NCBI GenBank assembly: GCA_034008185.1
Contig: CM067084.1
Location: forward strand, 45,583,099-45,647,098
Reading direction: 5' to 3'
DNA length: 64,000 bases
From: Gorsachius magnificus
Taxonomy: Eukaryota > Chordata > Aves > Pelecaniformes > Ardeidae
This document shows positions 49,585 to 60,038 of the stretch, piece by piece. The notes beneath the pieces were generated by a model that did no database searches, was not told the DNA's origin, and saw only the letters and a program-made list of their open reading frames with translations. Position numbers and translations under genes: made by a program. The stretch's first letter is position 1. Every line of letters begins with the position of its first letter.

Positions 49585-49909
49585 AATCATAGAATCATAA
49601 GATCATTTTGTTCAAAAAGACCTTTAAGATTGTTGAGTCTAACCATATCTGTTCACCACTAAATCATGTCTCTAAGCACCTCATCTGTCCATCTTTTAAA
49701 TACTCCCAGGGATGGGGGCTCAACCACTTCCTTGGGCAGCCTGTTCCAATGCTTGACAAACCTTTCAGTGAAGAAATTTTTCCTCATATCTCATCTAAAT
49801 CTCCCCTGGTGCAACTTGAGGCCGTTTCTTCTCATCCTATCGCTTATTACTTGGGCAAAGAGACTGACGCCCACCTCTCTACAACCTCCTTTCATGCAGT
49901 TGTAGTTGT
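49585..49909 (-). mobile_element. CR1 LINE 3' end, about 325 bases
   Basis: Reverse-oriented CR1 with the terminal repeats at the low coordinate (AATCATAGAATCATAAGATC). Then come CTTTAAGATTGTTGAGTCTA, TAAATACTCCCAGGGATGGG, CCTTGGGCAGCCTGTTCCAA, TTTCAGTGAAGAAATTTTTC and CACCTCTCTACAACCTCCTT. It stops at TGCAGTTGTAG near 49909. It is a close relative of the 45.5 kb copy and shares its orientation. The 113- and 79-codon forward frames overlapping it are antisense shadows of the repeat. Confidence 0.94.
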
Positions 49910-52900
49910 TCTAATCAGCTACACTGTAAATATATATATATATTCTTAAAGGTGATCATATACCAGCTTTGAAATGTGGCAGGCTGATTTTGTTTTCCCC
50001 ATGGATCTCCACTCCAGATTTGTTAGGCTACCAGAGACAGAGTTATTCTAACATATGGACATTCCCTGGTACTTCTGACATGGATATTTTCTTTGAAGTG
50101 CAGTTTAGAAGTATGCCTCACCTTTTAATGGGTTCTGTGTACAAATTACAGTGATTGGGGGAGTTGCAATGTGAATAAATGACACCAAATGTTTCATAGT
50201 TTTTATAAATGAAAACTGGTAGCAGCATTTTTAATGATTACAGGAGCCGAGGGTAAACCTGTATTCGCAGTGCCCGTTGCCCTGACCATATTCTATGAGG
50301 AGTACAGGGCAGGTGGCAGATGCTGTGCTGGTTTCAACTTAAAATGCCCTAGCTTCTTGATCTTACATGACTTTAAGTGCATGCTTCTGGAAAACGTCCA
50401 CGCTTCAGAAGTGGTTTCTTTCTCTTTTTGTGATCTGCTCGATGAAAGAACAAACAAAAAGGAACCTGCTGACAATATACACATACATGATTTATCAGCT
50501 GATAAACTTCTGGCAGCCCTGCAGCTTCTAAATGTATGTAAGATGTAAAACCTAGACAATTTCTAAGTATTTATTTAAGAGGAAAAGTAATAATGCAAGA
50601 TACAGTGCAATTTTTGCACTTTGATGCCTGGAAGAAAACACTATATAGCCCTTTATTGCAATTTTATAAACCAGTGAACAGGAAGAGAGACTCCAAAAAA
50701 ACCCAAAAAACCAACCACCCCCAAAACCTCTGCTAATAATTTGAAACAGCTGAAGTATGTAATCTTATACTTCTAACATCAATACTTGGCAAAGGAATAT
50801 AGTTTTCCAGAGTAGCTAGAAAAAGAAGTAGATTTTATTCATCATTAGTTTCTAGAGCGTAAATGCAGCATGTGCTTTTAGGTTGTTTGATGGGGTGATT
50901 TCTAGTAAAACCAGCTGTCCAGCTAGGAGTAAAGCAGCTACTGGGGAGAGGAGGGAAAATTGTACTTTTGGATGCTTTGAGTAATAAAATACATATTATA
51001 ACCAAAAAAATGTCCAGTTGTACCTTAGGCTGTTATGACTTGTCTTCGAATTCATTGTGTAAAAGGTATTTGCTATTTTTCTGTTTCACAACTGAGTTTA
51101 TTTCAAAGCTACAGTCCATTTATAGCTATATTGAAAATATATAAAAACTGAATGCATCTTTTTGTATGAAAAATTCTCAAAAATTAAACTGCTGCAGTGA
51201 AAGATTCGTTGGTCATTGTCTATAATTATTCTGCTACCACTGTAGTTTTTAGATATTCCAATTACATTACTCTTAGCCTAGAGGTGGCAATGATGTGAAC
51301 CCAGTTTTTAAATATTTAAAATTATTCTAATCTTCTTTGCCAACATTTCTGGAAAAACAGAAGGGGAAGAAATGAGAAAATTACCATTTTAAACAGAAAA
51401 TATGCTAATATTTCACTATTTTTTCCTAATAAAGACAAATAAAATAGTTTTGTCTAGTGTTAAGGCTTTGCTAGGGCTTAATTTCAGAATGCTTTTCCAC
51501 AAAGAAAAAGGGTGATTTTAAGAAAAAACCCCACACCCTTGCATTGAAGTTTGTTTGCTTCCAAACTTTACTTAGTGCTAATGAATAAAACCACATATCA
51601 GTAAAGTTCTCTGGTTCAATTCTTTGGCTTCTTTCAATGGGTGTAACTTCCAGGGAACTTCTGTGCATCTCCTAAAAACATTTAAAGAAGCTCTTTTAGA
51701 TGGTGCTTACTAAAAGGGGTTAAGGCATTGTCTCTTTAAACAGTTTTTTTTTCTGAGAAGAAACTTGGGACAGATAAATGCAGATCTTAGTGGCTCCCTC
51801 TGTAAAACAGGTGTTCATCACTGTGTAATTTCCCTTGGTGATACATAATATTGCTACAATAAATATGGAATATATACATACTCATAAGCACTATTTGCTG
51901 GTACGCTGCTAATTAATTTCTTATGCATAGATGGAGCACTCTTGAAACATGCTCTAGGAATTGTACTTTATGACTTTAGTCATCCTATTATGTTTAAATG
52001 TTTTGCGTGTTTTGTCATTGTATGGAGTATACATTCCTCCAGCAGAAGTATCAGGCAGCTGCAAACTTGAAATGCAGGTAGCTTCTAGCCAAGGACAATG
52101 AAATTCAATTATTATGGATTATCTTAAAAGGCAGCACTTTTTTATTAAATAGGAAGGACTGAATTTTAATTGTAAAGTTACTGTTTGGTAATGTGTATTT
52201 ATGCATCTTACAAACATAACTCAGGTACATAATTTTATAAAATATGTGACTCTGTTCAGTTTACCTCTAGCACTGTATTGTGAATGTACACAGTCTTCGT
52301 TCTGATGCTCATATTGGTACAGTTTATACTAATTTAACTCTAGTAAATAACTGACTGGGAAAAGTGTCTCCTCTCCTCTTTAAATCCATGGTAGATTTTG
52401 AAAAAATTCCTAGGAGTGCAAGCTGTTTGCACACACAGTGAAACATAGGATTTTGATTGACATTAGCGCTTGTACCCTAGCTGATTTTATTTACCTTTAT
52501 AAGCTGGAAAGCAGTTTTTGCTCATCTTGTCCCAGTGCTTTTATTTCTTATTAGCATCATAAAATTGCAAATATTTGTAAGTCCTATTCAGTGAAACATA
52601 GAACTCACTGCACCTTAGCACCCGTTAATAAGGTTGCTGATCTTTTTTTCTTGCTCATCTGGCTAAATCCTGACGTTAGGGCACTCGTTGATCAGCTGAC
52701 GATGTCATGTCGCATCAGTTCAATATGATTTTGGATAATGCATTTGCAGCTAGAATATGCTTGTTTCAAATAAGATTATCCTGCAAAGTTTAGAATGGGT
52801 GACAGCTGTACTCAAAGAGGATCATCTTAAGTTTCAGCTTACTGAATTAGTACTTGTGCATAAAAAGGCTTCAGTCTCGCAAAGGAAAGTGAAATGTGTC

Positions 52901-52960
52901 AGGGAGCCTTTAAGACATACGCTGTTCCTTTTCTGAGTTAGAGTAGTTCATGTGTCATGG
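49910..52960. other. Unique AT-rich DNA, no supported gene
   Basis: A short AT run at 49928-49943 and an A/C-rich tract at 50692-50728. Two open frames on opposite strands overlap at 50234-50559 (104 and 88 codons) in a slightly GC-richer patch, with no recognisable domain. Confidence 0.55.
50692..50728. repeat. A/C-rich low-complexity tract
   Basis: Alternating A runs and C pairs or triplets (ACCCAAAAAACCAACCACCC). Its complement resembles the T/G tract at 59085-59164 in composition. No coding potential. Confidence 0.75.
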
Positions 52961-53530
52961 TGTCCTGCTTTCGGCTGGGATAGAGTTAATTTTCTTCACA
53001 GAAGCTAGCATAGTGCTGTGCTTTGGATTTAGTACTAGAAGAATGTTGATAACACGCTGATGTTTTTAGTTGTTGCCAAGTAGTGCTCAGACTGCTCAAG
53101 GACTTTTTGAGCTTCTCCTGCTCGGCCAGGTGCATAACAAGCTGGGAGTACAGCACAGCTAGGACCCAAACTGTCCAAAGAGCTATTCCATACCATAGAA
53201 CGTCATGCTCGGGGGGAGTTGGTGGGTCGGCGGCGGGGGGGAGTGATCGCGGCTCGGGTACTGATCGCTGCTCGGGACGGGCTGGGCATCGGTCGGCGGG
53301 TGGTGAGCAATTGCATTGTGCATCATTCGTTTTGTATATTCTGTATATTTTGTTATCATTCTCATTATTACTATTATTATTATTTTCGCTTATTAAACTG
53401 TCTTTATCTCAGCCCTCAGCTCTAACCTTTTTTCCCCTTCCCGATTCTCTCCCCCATCCCACTGAGGGAGGGGGGGGAGTGAGCGAGCGGCTGCGTGGTG
53501 CTTAGTTGCCAGCCGGGTTAAACCACGACA
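52961..53530 (+). mobile_element. ERVL-like LTR (570 bases), probably solo
   Basis: A well-preserved forward LTR of an avian ERVL-like endogenous retrovirus, with canonical TG (52961) and CA (53530) ends. The flanks carry a perfect five-base duplication CATGG (52956-52960 and 53531-53535), the length expected of class III/ERVL integrations, so it is most simply a solo LTR formed by LTR-LTR recombination. Shared family blocks are TTTCGGCTGGGATAGAGTTA, GAATGTTGATAACA, GCTCGGCCAGGTGCATAA and GGCGGGTGGTGAGCAAT, an ATTAAA signal near 53392 and GCCAGCCGGGTTAAACC at the end. It has an (ATT)n run at about 53366-53384 and a G run at 53471-53477. The octamer that is a CREB/ATF site in the 58 kb copy is degraded here (AACGTCAT). 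The 140-codon frame at 53083-53505 is an LTR artefact, not a viral gene. Confidence 0.92.
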
Positions 53531-54783
53531 CATGGCGCCAAGGCAAAAGGTATAAAATAGTGTCACTGTGAAAGTGGATGATTTCCTCTGGCTTTCTCCT
53601 CTTGCTGTTTATTAGCCCTGTCGAAATAGGGTAGAATATATTTTTACATCACAATTTTAAAGGAATGTTTTCTGGTCATAAAAGTGGTAAGAAGAATATT
53701 AGTTTCTTTACTATATTTAGCAAAGAATTCCTGTTGGATTCAGAATACTGCTTTTTAACAATTTACATGCATCAAGATAAGGAACCTCTTTGCCAGCAAA
53801 GTCTAGTTGGAAATGCTCTTAGGCAGTCCTGGTTTCACAAAACCAGGGTAGTGGACACAGCTACACCTCGCCAGCCTTTCACCTTCTTTTTCTAGGAGAT
53901 GGGCATCCTGGGCTTTTTCTCAAATACATAGGGATAATCAAAAACTAAAGGAGGTCTAAGTAGCATATAGTTTATTTGGAGTGGCATTCCCAGATGGCTG
54001 AAGTTGCAAGCTCATTCAAGTGTGAGCAGGAGGATGAGAGCTGCATGAAGACATTACAGCAGTAAAACTTCCTTAATGTCTAACACTGTGGACTAAATGA
54101 TTTTTTAGCATGATGGGAAATACACATCTAATTGTTATTTTGGGAAAATTTGTATTGGACCAAGAAAAAAAAGAAAGTGAGCAAGCAAACCTATTAAAAT
54201 ATCTGCAACAATAAGCGTGTAAAGGCATGTAACATGACTATTCAAATTTAAATTGAAGTCTGGAAGAGAATAACGTGTTGAAACTCTAATGCAACTGGGG
54301 TTGTGTGTGTGATTTTTTTTTTTTTTTAATTCATCAGGCATTGAAAGAAGCAGCAGCAGCCTTCTCTTCAATTTTTATGTAACCAAACAGTTCAAATTAT
54401 TTTTTGCACTAGTACCACATACTTTTCTCAGCCAAGGTTTAAAAACATAAAATTAAGATCTTAATTCTGCATAGCTGAGTGAATTCATTACTCATAAAAC
54501 TGGAAACAGAACCTTTAACTAAAGGTCAGATAGATGGCATAATATTAGGACTTTATAACTTTCTTGTGCAGTCCAAACACTATCTGATTGGAAATAATGA
54601 AATCTGCATGCCTATTTAGCTCCTAGTGACTTTGAGTTACCAACAAAAGTTGCACTTAATTACAGGTTTGCTAATGATCTCTGTAGCACCAGTCTGGATC
54701 CACATTCTTTATTCTTGATGAATTCAAAACAGCGTGGACGATAAAACGTTCCATGATCGTTCAATGCAGCAGGAGCCAGTGCA
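53531..54783. other. Unique spacer between LTR and CR1
   Basis: AT-rich unique DNA. Immediately after the LTR end the sequence reads CATGGCGCCAAGG, listed under findings because it resembles both a target duplication and a primer-binding site. A run of 15 T is at 54313-54327. No retroviral coding sequence is seen. Confidence 0.6.
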
Positions 54784-54816
54784 GACCTGGGGGTACTGAT
54801 TGACAGCCGGCTGAAT

Positions 54817-55374
54817 ATGAGCCAGCAGTGTGCCCAGGTGGCCAAGAAGGCCAATGGCATCCTGGCCTGTATCAGGAATAGTGTGGCCAGCAGGAGTAGG
54901 GAAGTGATCGTGCCCCTGTACTCGGTGCTGGTGAGGCCGCACCTCGAATCCTGTGTTCAGTTTTGGGCCCCTCACTACAAGAAAGATGTTGCATTGCTGG
55001 AACAGGTCCAGAGAAGGCCAACCAAGCTGGTGAGGGGTCTGGAACACAAGTCATACGAGGAGCGGCTGAGGGAACTGGGGTTGTTTAGTCTGGAGAAGAG
55101 GAGGCTGAGGGGAGACCTGATCGCCCTCTACAACTACCTGAAAGGAGGCTGTAGTGAGGTGGGGGTCGGCCTCTTCTCCCTGGTAACAGATGATAGGACG
55201 AGGGGGAATGGCTTGAAGCTGCGCCAGGGCAGGTTTAGGCTAGACATTAGGAAAAACTTCTTCACCGAGAGGGTTGTCAGGCTCTGGAATGGGCTGCCCA
55301 GGGAGGTGGTGGAGTCCTCATCCCTGGAGGTATTTAAAAGAAGGATAGATGAGGTGCTTAGGGACGTGGTTTAG
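54817..55374 (+). pseudogene. CR1 ORF2 C-terminal fragment, still open (185 codons from internal Met)
   Basis: An uninterrupted reading frame for the C-terminal end of the CR1 reverse transcriptase protein. Homology begins upstream of the first methionine, at 54784 ([11 protein letters not shown]), so the methionine is internal to the parent protein and not a genuine start. Family blocks: [101 protein letters not shown] and [20 protein letters not shown]. The reverse transcriptase catalytic core and endonuclease lie in the missing 5' portion, so it cannot mobilise itself. No promoter or splice evidence suggests host use. Confidence 0.93.
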
Positions 55375-55441
55375 TGGTGGGATGGCAGTGCTAGGTTAAC
55401 TGTTGGACTCGATGATCTTAAAGGTCTTTTCCAACCGAGGT

Positions 55442-55464
55442 GATTCTATTCTATTCTATTCTAT
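55442..55464 (+). repeat. CR1 tail pentanucleotide microsatellite (ATTCT)n
   Basis: About four units of ATTCT at the CR1 3' terminus, where octamers of the GATTCTAT type are normal. It probably arose by slippage from the CR1 tail. Confidence 0.85.
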
Positions 55465-58256
55465 ATCTGCTACAACCAACCCTTACTTCACATATAAAGA
55501 TTTGTCTTTAATAACAGCAAGCATAATTCAGTTTCAAGTATTTGCTATAAAAGCAGAACTGAAGGTGTCTGCAGCTAGGTAGACACCAGAAGTGGCACTT
55601 GCTTAGGGATACGCCTCCCAATCCATATGTGAAGTAAAGAGAAAAAGTAAAACAAAAAAGATATCAGCCCTGAATTATATTATTTGTAGCTGACCACACT
55701 TCATTACAACTTAATTTCTACTAATCTAGAAAAGTTTCTTCTCCAGTAGAAAACAGAAACTATGACAGATATCTTGAGAAATGATGGTAAATAAATTAAG
55801 TATCTATAGTTAGCAGTTACAGCAGTGTGTGTGTTCTGATAAACAGGCAGTGCATAGCAAGTCTATTGCAACACTGGTGGATGCTGACTAGATGGTGATG
55901 GATAAAATAAATTTTCCCATAAAGCTGTGTGATGCCTATGCAATTTGTAGCAAATAATGTAGCAGGCGTGCTGTGTATTCCTACATGCTAGAACATATTT
56001 CTTGTTCAAGGTGACAAGACTCAAAAAGCACCCTTTTTGCTCAGCCTAAAAATACAAATAACTAAAACTTGTCAGTGGGCTGAAAGTACATGAAGTGGCA
56101 TTTGTGCTTTAAAACTTCACAAAACTTGAGCAGCATAGCCTTGTCCTGAGTGTGTGTTACCTGCGATGTCGTAGAACAGTTAGGTTGATCAGAAACGATC
56201 TCCCTAGCCAGCGTTATCAAAGGGAGCGCTATGACAGGTGTCACGGGAAGCCAGCTTTGAATGTTCAACTCAAATGGCCATCTGTGCAAATTTGGGGAAA
56301 AAGACATGAAATCAAGCCTCTCAATCCTTAACGTGACTCTGGGCCTACCTGTTTTCATGCGGGGGCAATGTGCTCACACGGGGTGTTGTGTGGAATCAAA
56401 GGGTGCGACCACTCACCCAGAAGAACTGAAGGTCTGCAGACAGTGCCTGGCAGTGTTTGTCCTTTCAGAACAAAGAAATAAAAAAACCCAAACATTTGCC
56501 ACATGTTCAGGGAAGGTCACTGAAGCCAGAGTTTGTAGGTTACTTTGCACTTTATCCAATACCCTTTAATGGGCACTGTCTAGCCTTTAAGGAGAGTCAG
56601 TATTTTTTGTCTGTTGCTGAAAAAGAAAAGAAGCAAAATTGGAAGAAGCTTCAGATTTGTTTTAATATATGACAACACTGTGTGGTTGTGGACACAGACA
56701 AACCAGTTTCCAGTAGTTTCTCTTTTCCCTAAACACAGTTTGCTTTAAAAGTATTTGAAACTAACTTTAAAGGAAGTTGCTGACCAGCAGTTTTATGACT
56801 TGATTTGTTTTAAAGCCTAAATAGCTTAGGGAAATGTTTTACAGAAGATATAATCCATCCTCATGGAATAAAGCCTGGAAAATTAGGTGGCATAAACCTA
56901 AAACGCAAAATACATTCTCATGACTTTGCACTTAAGCTGTTGCTTACTGAACTAATTTAATGGTGGCTGTGTATTGTTTATTGCCTATAACTACACTTTC
57001 TGGAAGTTGGAAGATGTTTTAAAAGTGCTTTATTCAAAAACCTTTTATTAATAATGTCTTTGATCTGGTTGTTAGAATGTCTGTCTGACATACGACTTTG
57101 ATCAGTGTGTGGAATGTCTTCGAAGCCAGTAGCACTGCTGCTGTCTTTCCTTGTGTAATGACTTCGTCAGCAATGCTGTAAAATTATATTTATCTGTCCT
57201 GTTGATTCCTATTTTTATAAATTGATTCCAGATTACTTCACTAATACCTTTGTCTTTTTGCCCTTGGACACAGAAACTTATACATATCTAGGCAAGGGAG
57301 GATATTTTGGAGTGCTTCATAACCTTCTGCTTTTCACAAACAGTTTTGTGTATATTTTTACATATGGACCTGGTAATAAAGCAGTTACCGATACAGTTCT
57401 TTGTGGACTCAGAGCTCCTAAATCTGAAGAGAATCAGTGTTAATTTTACATCAGTAATGCATATTTACAGGTTGAGTCCTCTGAGTTATAGAAGTGCATC
57501 TATATATATTTCCACAACTTTTTATGTACTGATACACTTTGGAATGATGCTGTGGGAAATACTGAGTATGAAGGAGTGATAACTTATTTGAAAGCGGTGT
57601 TAAACAGCTGTTTGCATCTGTGCTGACGTGTCCTGTGATACCAAAGTTTTTTGAAATAGCCAGATGTTTTTCTAAATTTGGTGTTTAATTGATTTCAAAG
57701 GGGGCTAGGATGATTATTAGTAAATAATCAAGGACTGATAAGTGAAGTGAGGGTGTTCAGATCCCTAGATATATCTTTCACGGAAAGACAGCTAGAACAT
57801 AGCAGGATAGTAGGCAATAGAAATTACAAAAGCAGTTGAGGTATCTATTTGATTATCTGCCTTGAATATTTAGCTGGACTATTTGTCGTCCTTATTTTCT
57901 TTTGTAAAAATGAATATAACCATTTTTAAACCATGTGTGCAATTGTTTAATGTAGTTATGTTAAAAAGTTTCATGGATTTGTATTAAATGCTTGATATTT
58001 ACAGTGATTTGTATTGATAGAAAGACATTTTCAGTGGTATATCCAGGGTCAAAACAAGCTGGTTTTGCATAAGCCTACCTGAACTGATATGTAAGAGTTT
58101 ATTATTCACAATTAGCAAAGAAAATCTGTTATATTACAAGCACTTAACTCTTTATACATGTTCTTGAGCAACATATATATTCCGTATTTAATGTATATGA
58201 AACACTTCATTTAGTGGTTACTTTATTTACAAATACAGGGAGCTTCTTAGAGCTAT
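55465..58256. other. Unique DNA with a CpG-retaining island
   Basis: No repeat family recognised. Between about 56163 and 56407 ten CpGs survive in ~245 bases, unlike the surrounding sequence. Overlapping open frames on both strands (56062-56358 reverse, 56261-56569 forward) cover it without a recognisable domain. Confidence 0.55.
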
Positions 58257-58847
58257 TGTCATGGTTTAACCCCAGCTGGCAACTCAGCACCATGCGGCCG
58301 CTCGCTTGCTCCCCCCCCCCGGTGGGATAGGGGAGAGAATCGGAAGGGGAAAAGTGAGAAAACTCGTGGGTTGACATAAAAACAGTTTAATAATTGAAAA
58401 TAAATGATATTAATAATAAATTGTAAGGAAAAAAGGGGGGGGGGAAGAGAGAAAAATAAAACTCAAGAAAAGACAAGTGATGCAAATGGAAACAATCGCT
58501 CACCACCAACCGACGGATGCCCAGCCAGTCCCTGAGCAGTGCCGCCCCCAGCTAACCTTCTCCCTAGTTTTATTGCCGAGCATGACGTCATATGGGCTGG
58601 GAGATCCCTTTGGTCAGTTGGGGTCAACTGTCCCAGCTGTGCCCCCTTCCAAATTCTTGTGCACCCCCAGCCTCCTCATTGGTGGGTTGGGGTGAGAGGC
58701 AGAAAGGGCCTTGGCGCTGTGTAAGCACTGCCCAGCAGTAACAAAAACATCCCTGCGTTATCAACAGTTTTCAGCACATATCTAAAACATAGCCCCATAG
58801 TAGCTACTATGAAGCAGTTTAACCCTACCCTAGCTAAAACCAGTAGA
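58257..58847 (-). mobile_element. ERVL-like LTR (about 590 bases), probably solo
   Basis: Reverse-oriented LTR of the same family as 52961-53530. The forward strand starts TGTCATGGTTTAACCCCAGC (the complement of the LTR end GGTTAAACCATGACA) and finishes around CTAAAACCAGTAGA, where the expected final CA complement is mutated. The flanks GCTAT (58252-58256) and GGTAT (58848-58852) differ by one base and may be a decayed five-base target duplication. Unlike the other two copies it keeps an AATAAA (reverse of TTTATTG near 58570) and a perfect CREB/ATF octamer. A C run (58311-58320) and a G run (58434-58444) are length-prone. Open frames at 58477-58724 are LTR artefacts. Confidence 0.88.
58583..58590. 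promoter_or_regulatory. CREB/ATF site (TGACGTCA) in LTR
   Basis: A perfect palindromic cAMP-response element inside the U3-like half of the reverse LTR, with CATATG next to it. The equivalent positions are TGACGCCA in the 1.65 kb LTR and AACGTCAT in the 53 kb LTR, so only this copy keeps the full site. It is likely part of the ancestral LTR enhancer. Present activity is unknown. Confidence 0.5.
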
Positions 58848-59084
58848 GGTATTTATCAAAAGCTGTCTTAAAGCCTGTGATCAAAAAAACCCATCCAGAA
58901 GTTAGCTGTTCATGCTACCTATGACCAGTCCCTTTGGAAGGACTGACTGCAGTGCTTTCAAGGTTTAACCTCAATTAATCAGATTTTGGGTTTAAGTGAC
59001 ATAAAAACAGTGGTTGAAAGTAAATTGAAAAAGCTTAACCTTAAATCTGTTAGCTGCCTTTATTTTTTAGAAGCAAAATTGTTA

Positions 59085-59164
59085 TGGGGTTGGGTTTTTT
59101 TGGTTGGTTTTTTGGTTTGGTTTTTTTTGTTTGGGGTTTTTTGTTTGGGTTGTTTTTTTTTTTT
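59085..59164. repeat. T/G low-complexity tract
   Basis: T runs separated by GG, GGG and GGGG (GGTTGGTTTTTTGGTTTGG). It produces the artefactual glycine/phenylalanine/leucine-rich frame covering 58986-59234. Confidence 0.85.
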
Positions 59165-59972
59165 CAGAAAATGCATAACTACTGAATCTAATAACTTTGA
59201 AGAAAAACATATGGCTACATTGCCAAGTCAGTAACGTAAGGCATGGATCTGTTTCTCTTAATTCTTTGATCGAAATTGGCTTCCTTTGAATATAAAATGA
59301 TAATTTTGTATTGGTTCAAACAGGAAATATTTTTATATATAAACTGAAAGAGATCTCACTCGGTATCAGTATAGCCACCTTCTACTTGTTTTATCTTTGG
59401 CTGAAGTTTGTTTTATCATGAGCTTTAAAAACTGCTTTGTCTTGATTTGCAATTGTCCTAGTATGACATGAATGGGTGACATAGTTATTTCGGTAGTAAG
59501 TTCTGGACTGTTGAGGTCCAAATATTTTAAACAATTAATAAAAGGAATAAATAGAAGCTCCAAAAATTCTGGAATACATTATAATTTGTCAGTTGTCCTT
59601 ATTTCAAATGTGCAGGGGCTATTGTCAAAATAACTAGAGAAGAGGATGACTAGTTATCTGTAATAAAAAATACAAGGCATATTAATGTGTGTAATAAACA
59701 CAGCAACACTAAATAGCTCTGTAAAACTCATTTGGTTATAGTAATTAGGATTACCTGGAAAAATGAATTAGTAATATTTACCCTGGCCATTTAGAGCACA
59801 AAATTTCTTATGAAAGAATGACGTAAAATATAATTGTGTATTTAAGAAATAAATATATTCAGAGAAACAGTGCTCTTTGAGATAATCAATATGAATATAT
59901 TTAGTTACAGTGATATTTAAAATAAATATAACCAACTGCTATTTGCTTACATGCCACTGTTGCCTTTTTGGG

Positions 59973-59994
59973 ACACACACACATATATATATAT
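59973..59994. repeat. Compound microsatellite (AC)n(AT)n
   Basis: About five AC units passing directly into about six AT units, followed by GCATG. A typical polymorphic dinucleotide locus. Confidence 0.88.
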
Positions 59995-60038
59995 GCATGT
60001 GGGTAAATTTCAAGAAGATTTCGCAATTATAGCAATTT

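Larger units (their letters stand above)
54784..55464 (+). mobile_element. CR1 LINE 3' end, best-preserved copy
   Basis: Forward CR1, about 680 bases, 5'-truncated within the C-terminal part of the second ORF. The coding part runs to the stop at 55372-55374, then the short 3' untranslated tail (GGGATGGCAGTGCTAGG, GGACTCGATGATCTTAAAGG, TCTTTTCCAACC). Instead of the usual octamers it ends in a pentanucleotide array (ATTCT repeated, 55442-55464). The long uninterrupted frame and near-consensus sequence suggest the youngest CR1 insertion in the window. It lies in inverse orientation to the related copies at 45.5 and 49.6 kb. Confidence 0.96.

Noticed and set aside
49608..49949. 113-codon forward frame resembling the 45.5 kb frame (shared FKYxQGWGLxHF-type words)
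   Set aside because: The resemblance is real but arises because both are antisense translations of the same CR1 region, not a gene family.
53083..53505. 140-codon forward frame with a hydrophobic stretch
   Set aside because: It lies entirely inside the 52961-53530 LTR. The glycine/arginine and leucine runs come from the G-rich and ATT-rich LTR segments.
56261..56569. 102-codon forward cysteine-containing frame
   Set aside because: No spacing pattern of a known cysteine-rich family, an equally long frame on the other strand, and a weak start context. Kept only as part of the CpG-island finding.
58986..59234. 82-codon frame rich in Phe/Gly/Leu/Trp
   Set aside because: It is produced by the T/G low-complexity tract.
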